Origin: an uncultured Spirochaetales bacterium
Lineage (GTDB): Bacteria > Spirochaetota > Spirochaetia > Sphaerochaetales > Sphaerochaetaceae
Assembly: GCA_944393005.1 (NCBI GenBank)
Contig: CALXYO010000003.1
Coordinates: 39,740 to 103,739, forward strand
Length of the DNA: 64,000 nucleotides
Direction of reading: 5' to 3'
Every line of letters begins with the position of its first letter. Position 1 is the stretch's first letter. Shown one piece after another: positions 60,632 to 64,000 of this stretch. The notes beneath the pieces are model-generated. The model ran no database searches. It was not told where the DNA came from and saw only the letters and a program-made list of their open reading frames with translations. Made by a program: the position numbers and the translations under genes.

Positions 60632-61498
60632 ATGGAACTCAGAGTACTAAGATACTTCCTTACAATCGCGGAAGAGGAAAACATTACAAGGGCAGCTGAC
60701 ATACTCCATGTCACGCAGCCGACACTCTCGCGGCAGATGATGCAGCTAGAGGATGAGCTTGGAACAAAGCTTTTCAAACGTGGCAAATACTGTATGAAAC
60801 TGACTGAAGATGGTCTCTTTCTGAAGAGACGTACGGAGGAAATCCTTTCACTTGCCGAGAATACTGCAGAGGCCATCGGGAATAAAGATAAGGATATCGC
60901 AGGCGAGATCACTATAGGCTGTACGGAGACGCACAGCATGGATATCCTTGCGTCAAAGATGGCAGACTTCCGCAAGCTTCACAGTGGAGTGAGCTACAAT
61001 GTCTATACAACGAATGCAGATGGAATAAAGGAGAACATCGAAAAGGGCGTATTCGAGCTCGGGCTTGTAACCGAGCCTGTTGATACCTCCAGATTCGAGA
61101 CTCTGTACCTTGAAGGAAAGGAAAAATGGGGAGCCCTTGTCAGGGATGATGATCCTCTCTTTTCAAAGGAGTTTGTCTGTCCTGATGATGTGAAGAACAG
61201 GTCTCTTATTCTCCCGGTCAGATCGGAGGTCAGATACATTCTCGAAAGCTGGTTCGAGGCCTCATACCAGGATCTCGATATTGCTGCAAAGTATAACCTT
61301 GGCAGGAATGTGGCGGTCATGGTGCAGAATGGTCTTGGAACAGGCATATGCTTTGATCTTTTCTCAAGTTATGAAGGGCTTCGCTTCATCCCTATGATTC
61401 CTCCTCTGATGACTGGAAGTGCAGTGTGCTGGAAGAAGAACCAGATGTTCTCAACTGTCACTAAAAGTTTCATAGACTTTCTTAAAAATGCTGACTGA
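60632..61498 (+). CDS. LysR family transcriptional regulator
   Basis: A 288-residue LysR-type regulator. The helix-turn-helix is MELRVLRYFLTIAEEENITR, AADILHVTQPTLSRQMMQLE; the effector domain follows (about 90-288), beginning GEITIGCTETHSMDILASKM. It is divergently transcribed from the carboxymuconolactone-decarboxylase/cupin gene and probably regulates it. A related motif also lies 40-54 bases before the downstream lipoprotein gene, which may be a second target. Confidence 0.92.
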   Translation: MELRVLRYFLTIAEEENITRAADILHVTQPTLSRQMMQLEDELGTKLFKRGKYCMKLTEDGLFLKRRTEEILSLAENTAEAIGNKDKDIAGEITIGCTETHSMDILASKMADFRKLHSGVSYNVYTTNADGIKENIEKGVFELGLVTEPVDTSRFETLYLEGKEKWGALVRDDDPLFSKEFVCPDDVKNRSLILPVRSEVRYILESWFEASYQDLDIAAKYNLGRNVAVMVQNGLGTGICFDLFSSYEGLRFIPMIPPLMTGSAVCWKKNQMFSTVTKSFIDFLKNAD

Positions 61499-61575
61499 GT
61501 ATTTTTAAAGATTAAGAATAAGTATTGGACATTATCGCATTGTCTGGTTAAATCTGGAAACTGAAGAGTGTGAAG

Positions 61576-62001
61576 ATGAGAAAAGCAATACTTACAATGA
61601 TCATATTCGCTGTTGTGCTCACATCATGCATGGCGGCATCAGAGGAGAAAATGGAAAGAATGATATATGTGAAAGGAAACAATGGTACAGTTGTTTTTGA
61701 GCTCAACAGTTCAAAGGCGGCAGATGATCTGTGGAAACAGCTGCCTATTGAAACCGAAGTGGGCAATTTCGGCAATAATGAGAAGATTTTCTATCCGGAA
61801 AAAGGACTGGACACATCAGGTGCACCTCTTGCTGAAGGCGGTGAAGGTACACTGGCATACTACCGGCCATGGGGAAATGTTGTCATGTTTTACGGCAGTT
61901 TCTCACCAAACGCTTCACTTTATGGTCTCGGCAGGGCTGTTGAAGGAGCGGAGCTGATCTCATCCTTATCAGGAGCGGTCAGTATAGTGAAGGCAGAATA
62001 A
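61576..62001 (+). CDS. Cyclophilin-like fold lipoprotein
   Basis: A 141-residue protein starting MRKAILTMIIFAVVLTSCMA, with a lipobox before Cys18; the mature part is a cyclophilin-like domain (MIYVKGNNGTVVFELNSSKA, FYPEKGLDTSGAPLAEGGEG, YYRPWGNVVMFYGSFSP, SLYGLGRAVEG). Such small proteins of anaerobes are linked to oxidoreductase genes; isomerase activity is not established. The preferred start is ATG at 61576; a GTG at 61570 is an alternative. It lies downstream of the LysR gene and a possible shared binding site. Confidence 0.83.
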   Translation: MRKAILTMIIFAVVLTSCMAASEEKMERMIYVKGNNGTVVFELNSSKAADDLWKQLPIETEVGNFGNNEKIFYPEKGLDTSGAPLAEGGEGTLAYYRPWGNVVMFYGSFSPNASLYGLGRAVEGAELISSLSGAVSIVKAE

Positions 62002-62007
62002 TACAGC

Positions 62008-62050
62008 AGCCGGCTGCACTTTTTTTATTGTCAGCCGGCTCTCTTTTTTC
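62008..62050. terminator. Terminator between the lipoprotein and XRE genes
   Basis: AGCCGGCTG (62008) pairs with CAGCCGGCT (62032-62040), with a T-rich loop and CTCTTTTTT after it. It serves the lipoprotein gene and lies at the 3' end of the convergent XRE gene. Confidence 0.85.
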
Positions 62051-62249
62051 AGTCTTCCTCAATTGTGAAAATATCTTCAATAGTTGTGTTGAAGATTTTC
62101 GCGATCTTCCATGCAAGGGCGAGGGAAGGATTGTATTTTCCTTTTTCAAGAAAGCCTATGGTTTCACGTCTTACACCCGCTTTCTTTGCAAGATCTTCCT
62201 GGCTCATGTCATAACGGGCCCTGTATTCCCTGATTCTTGTTTTAATCAT
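62049..62249 (-). CDS. Small XRE family transcriptional regulator
   Basis: A 66-residue Cro/C1-type helix-turn-helix protein (MIKTRIREYRARYDMSQEDL, AKKAGVRRETIGFLEKGKYN). Such minimal regulators usually sit with a small membrane protein, as here: it overlaps the upstream membrane-protein gene by 8 bases. It probably autoregulates that pair. Confidence 0.9.
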   Translation of the reverse strand: MIKTRIREYRARYDMSQEDLAKKAGVRRETIGFLEKGKYNPSLALAWKIAKIFNTTIEDIFTIEED

Positions 62250-62604
62250 CTTCCTTCAATGCTCTGCCTGCGCTGAAATTATATATTGCGACAAGCACTG
62301 TGTTGCAGGCAACCGCAGCAGCCCATCCGGCGGCAAGACCTCCGACCAGTGCATATGTTGAATTCTTTCCCATCAGGTATGAGATGAATGAGAAAAGCGC
62401 CATTGTGATCATGCCGCAGCAGAAAGCCCTTGCAGCAGAGCGGCACATGTATGTATTCCACATCTCATCATCCCTGACGAAGAAATACTGGAAGTCCACA
62501 GCAAAGGCGAAGAATGCCAGGAACGCTTTCTCCTCAGAGAACACACCGATGAATCCAAGCAGGGCTATGAAGCCTGTAGCACCGAACAAATATTTCAGTT
62601 TCAT
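62242..62604 (-). CDS. Small membrane protein paired with XRE regulator
   Basis: A 120-residue protein with four hydrophobic segments (about residues 4-22, 25-45, 60-80 and 85-108), of the DUF3796 or similar kind of small membrane protein found upstream of short XRE regulators in Firmicutes. The function is unknown. AGGAGG stands before the ATG. The upstream region (62605-62762) is AT-rich and shared with the divergent GyrI-like gene. Confidence 0.68.
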   Translation of the reverse strand: MKLKYLFGATGFIALLGFIGVFSEEKAFLAFFAFAVDFQYFFVRDDEMWNTYMCRSAARAFCCGMITMALFSFISYLMGKNSTYALVGGLAAGWAAAVACNTVLVAIYNFSAGRALKEDD

Positions 62605-62762
62605 TAGAAATACCTCCTAAATAGATATGTTTTTCTATCTTTATGTGAGAAATATATAACATAATATAAGGACAGTCAATCCTGTTTTTCATTTTCTTTG
62701 AAACTCATTTCCATGGTGCTAGAATGTAGGAGGATAAAGAAAACTGTTTCAGGGAGTTTAAT

Positions 62763-63254
62763 ATGCAGTACAGAATCGTCCACAGGAAGAATTTCTTCAT
62801 CATCGGTTTCTCAAAGAGAATAACACTGCAGTTTCACGGTGAGAACCGTCAGCTTGATTCACTCTATGAACTCATGACTGATGAGATGCGCAGGAAACTT
62901 CTGTCCATCAATGACTGTGAACCGTATGGAATTGTGAGTGTATCTGCAGATTTCTCAGACAGGACAAGGGAGGGAAGTCTTCTCACGCAGTATCTTGGAA
63001 CTGCATCATCAAGGTCTTCAGCTGACGGGCTTGATGTTATTCCTGTTCCTGAATCAGACTGGGCTGTATTCACTTCATGCGGCAGCTATCCAGAAGCGCT
63101 GCAGGACACCTGGGCTGAAATCTACGCCTCGTGGCTTGCCTCATCGGACTATGAGCTCACGGGAGGTCCCGAGATGCTGTGGAATGAAAGCGATGACACA
63201 TCACGCAAGGATTTCAGGAGCGAGATATGGATACCTGTAAAGAAAAAAATATGA
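62763..63254 (+). CDS. GyrI-like (AraC effector-binding) domain protein
   Basis: A 163-residue single-domain protein: YRIVHRKNFFIIGFSKRITL at the N-terminus, GLDVIPVPESDWAVFTSCGS, and WAEIYASWLASSDYELTGGP with RSEIWIPVKKK at the end. This matches the ligand-binding part of AraC-type regulators, with no DNA-binding half. It overlaps the following esterase gene by 4 bases, so both are cotranslated. Confidence 0.83.
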   Translation: MQYRIVHRKNFFIIGFSKRITLQFHGENRQLDSLYELMTDEMRRKLLSINDCEPYGIVSVSADFSDRTREGSLLTQYLGTASSRSSADGLDVIPVPESDWAVFTSCGSYPEALQDTWAEIYASWLASSDYELTGGPEMLWNESDDTSRKDFRSEIWIPVKKKI

Positions 63255-63931
63255 ATTCGGAATTTTCCGTTAACGGAAGAATGGTGACAGTCTTCAAGGC
63301 GGACAATCCATGTTCTCCTGCCGTATATCTGAATTCCTATGATGATGAGGAAGGAGAGAAGGTGCAGCATGAGCTGAAAAACAGCAGTGTGGATGTGAAT
63401 CTCATTGTCATCTCATCTCTTGACTGGAACAGTGACATGAGTCCTTATTCAGCTCCTTCTGTCTTCCGCCATGCTCCTGATTTCTCTGGCGGTGCGGCTA
63501 AGTATCTCGGGCTGCTTACGGAAAATATCATTCCTGCAGCAGAAGAAATCACGGGGCCGGTAAAGTGGCGGGGTATCGCCGGATACTCGCTTGCAGGGCT
63601 GTTTGCTCTGTATTCGCTTTTCATGACTGATGCATTCTCCCGCTGTGCAAGTGTCTCAGGTTCTCTGTGGTACCCCGGCTTCTCATCATTCGCCGCACAG
63701 CATGAAATGATGGTGAGGCCACAGTGCATCTATTTTTCGCTCGGTGACAGAGAGTGCAGGACTCGCAATCCTGTCCTGAGCACAGTGCAGGGCGAAACGG
63801 AGAATATCGTGTCGCTGATTCAGGGAAAGGGCATACCGGCTGTTTTCCGTCTCAATGAGGGAGGTCATCATGACAATCCTTCCCTGAGAACGGCAGAGGG
63901 AATCAGATGGATCACTTCATTCCGTCCCTGA
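63251..63931 (+). CDS. Alpha/beta-hydrolase (esterase)
   Basis: A 226-residue hydrolase. The nucleophile elbow is GIAGYSLAGLFALYS (GYSLAG), an acid is likely near FSLGDRECRTRNPV, and the catalytic His is in NEGGHHDNPS. It resembles the IroE/Fes-like or S-formylglutathione hydrolase-type esterases. The start is the ATG overlapping the preceding stop; an in-frame ATG 24 bases earlier is less likely. The end overlaps the convergent partial gene by 20 bases. Confidence 0.82.
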   Translation: MNSEFSVNGRMVTVFKADNPCSPAVYLNSYDDEEGEKVQHELKNSSVDVNLIVISSLDWNSDMSPYSAPSVFRHAPDFSGGAAKYLGLLTENIIPAAEEITGPVKWRGIAGYSLAGLFALYSLFMTDAFSRCASVSGSLWYPGFSSFAAQHEMMVRPQCIYFSLGDRECRTRNPVLSTVQGETENIVSLIQGKGIPAVFRLNEGGHHDNPSLRTAEGIRWITSFRP

Positions 63932-64000
63932 GGGCGAAGCTTTCACTCTTTTCTTCCGTTATCTTTCCCCGCTCGATCTTCCATGTGTCCATGATGAGCT
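63912..64000 (-). CDS. Possible 3' end of a SnoaL/NTF2-like gene, cut by the window edge
   Basis: The minus-strand frame reads IMDTWKIERGKITEEKSESF and ALRDGMK to a stop at 63912-63914. WKIERGKI is like the end of SnoaL-type folds. The start lies beyond the window. Confidence 0.45.
   Translation of the reverse strand, partial: LIMDTWKIERGKITEEKSESFALRDGMK

Overview
The window looks like a bacterial chromosome of moderate GC, most plausibly a host-associated spirochaete of the Sphaerochaetaceae type. The evidence is indirect: a sugar-binding protein whose mature end starts FAMGGGES without a lipobox cysteine (a pattern common in that group), the mix of Firmicutes-like small enzymes, and the split archaeal-type glutamate synthase. 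No rRNA or tRNA gene was seen, so the assignment is an inference.

Region 1 (1-17253) is a defence and mobility island. It opens inside brxC and runs through a BREX phage-defence operon: brxC, pglX, an AlbA/Schlafen-like ATP-binding protein, pglZ and brxL. A two-gene type II Thoeris system follows directly: a membrane macro-domain ThsA and a TIR-domain ThsB. A TraX/M48 membrane pair, a ParA-type partition cassette with AT-rich repeat-bearing flanks, and a truncated nitroreductase mark the right edge.

Region 2 (17254-29492) is a glutamine and nitrogen assimilation block: pyrG; a divergent pair of operons, one with the three-part glutamate synthase plus asnB and the other with glnA, an ANTAR antiterminator and the type III glutamine synthetase glnN; and then metK. 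Three of these transcription units (pyrG, gltB operon, glnA operon) have a near-consensus promoter with an 18-bp spacer. Each is followed within about 10-20 nt by a Rho-independent terminator in the leader, which suggests transcription attenuation; the ANTAR protein is a candidate regulator.

Region 3 (29620-41285) is accessory: small acetyltransferases, GyrI-like ligand-binding proteins, SRPBCC and SnoaL-like proteins, pyridoxamine-phosphate-oxidase-like flavoproteins, a WYL regulator with two matching palindromes, and several decayed genes.

Region 4 (41805-54238) is a carbohydrate-uptake locus: a DUF5107/TPR protein, two ABC permeases (one with a large inserted domain), a Gfo/Idh/MocA oxidoreductase, a solute-binding protein, and a YesM/YesN-type two-component pair. 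A divergent ABC-exporter-like protein follows.

Region 5 (54386-64000) holds a DUF4143 ATPase between two direct-repeat arrays, a stress operon (Rrf2 regulator, flavoprotein-ferredoxin fusion, zinc macrodomain, class M sirtuin), SnoaL, carboxymuconolactone-decarboxylase/cupin and LysR genes, and small regulatory and hydrolase genes. All functions are read from sequence motifs by eye; no database search was run.
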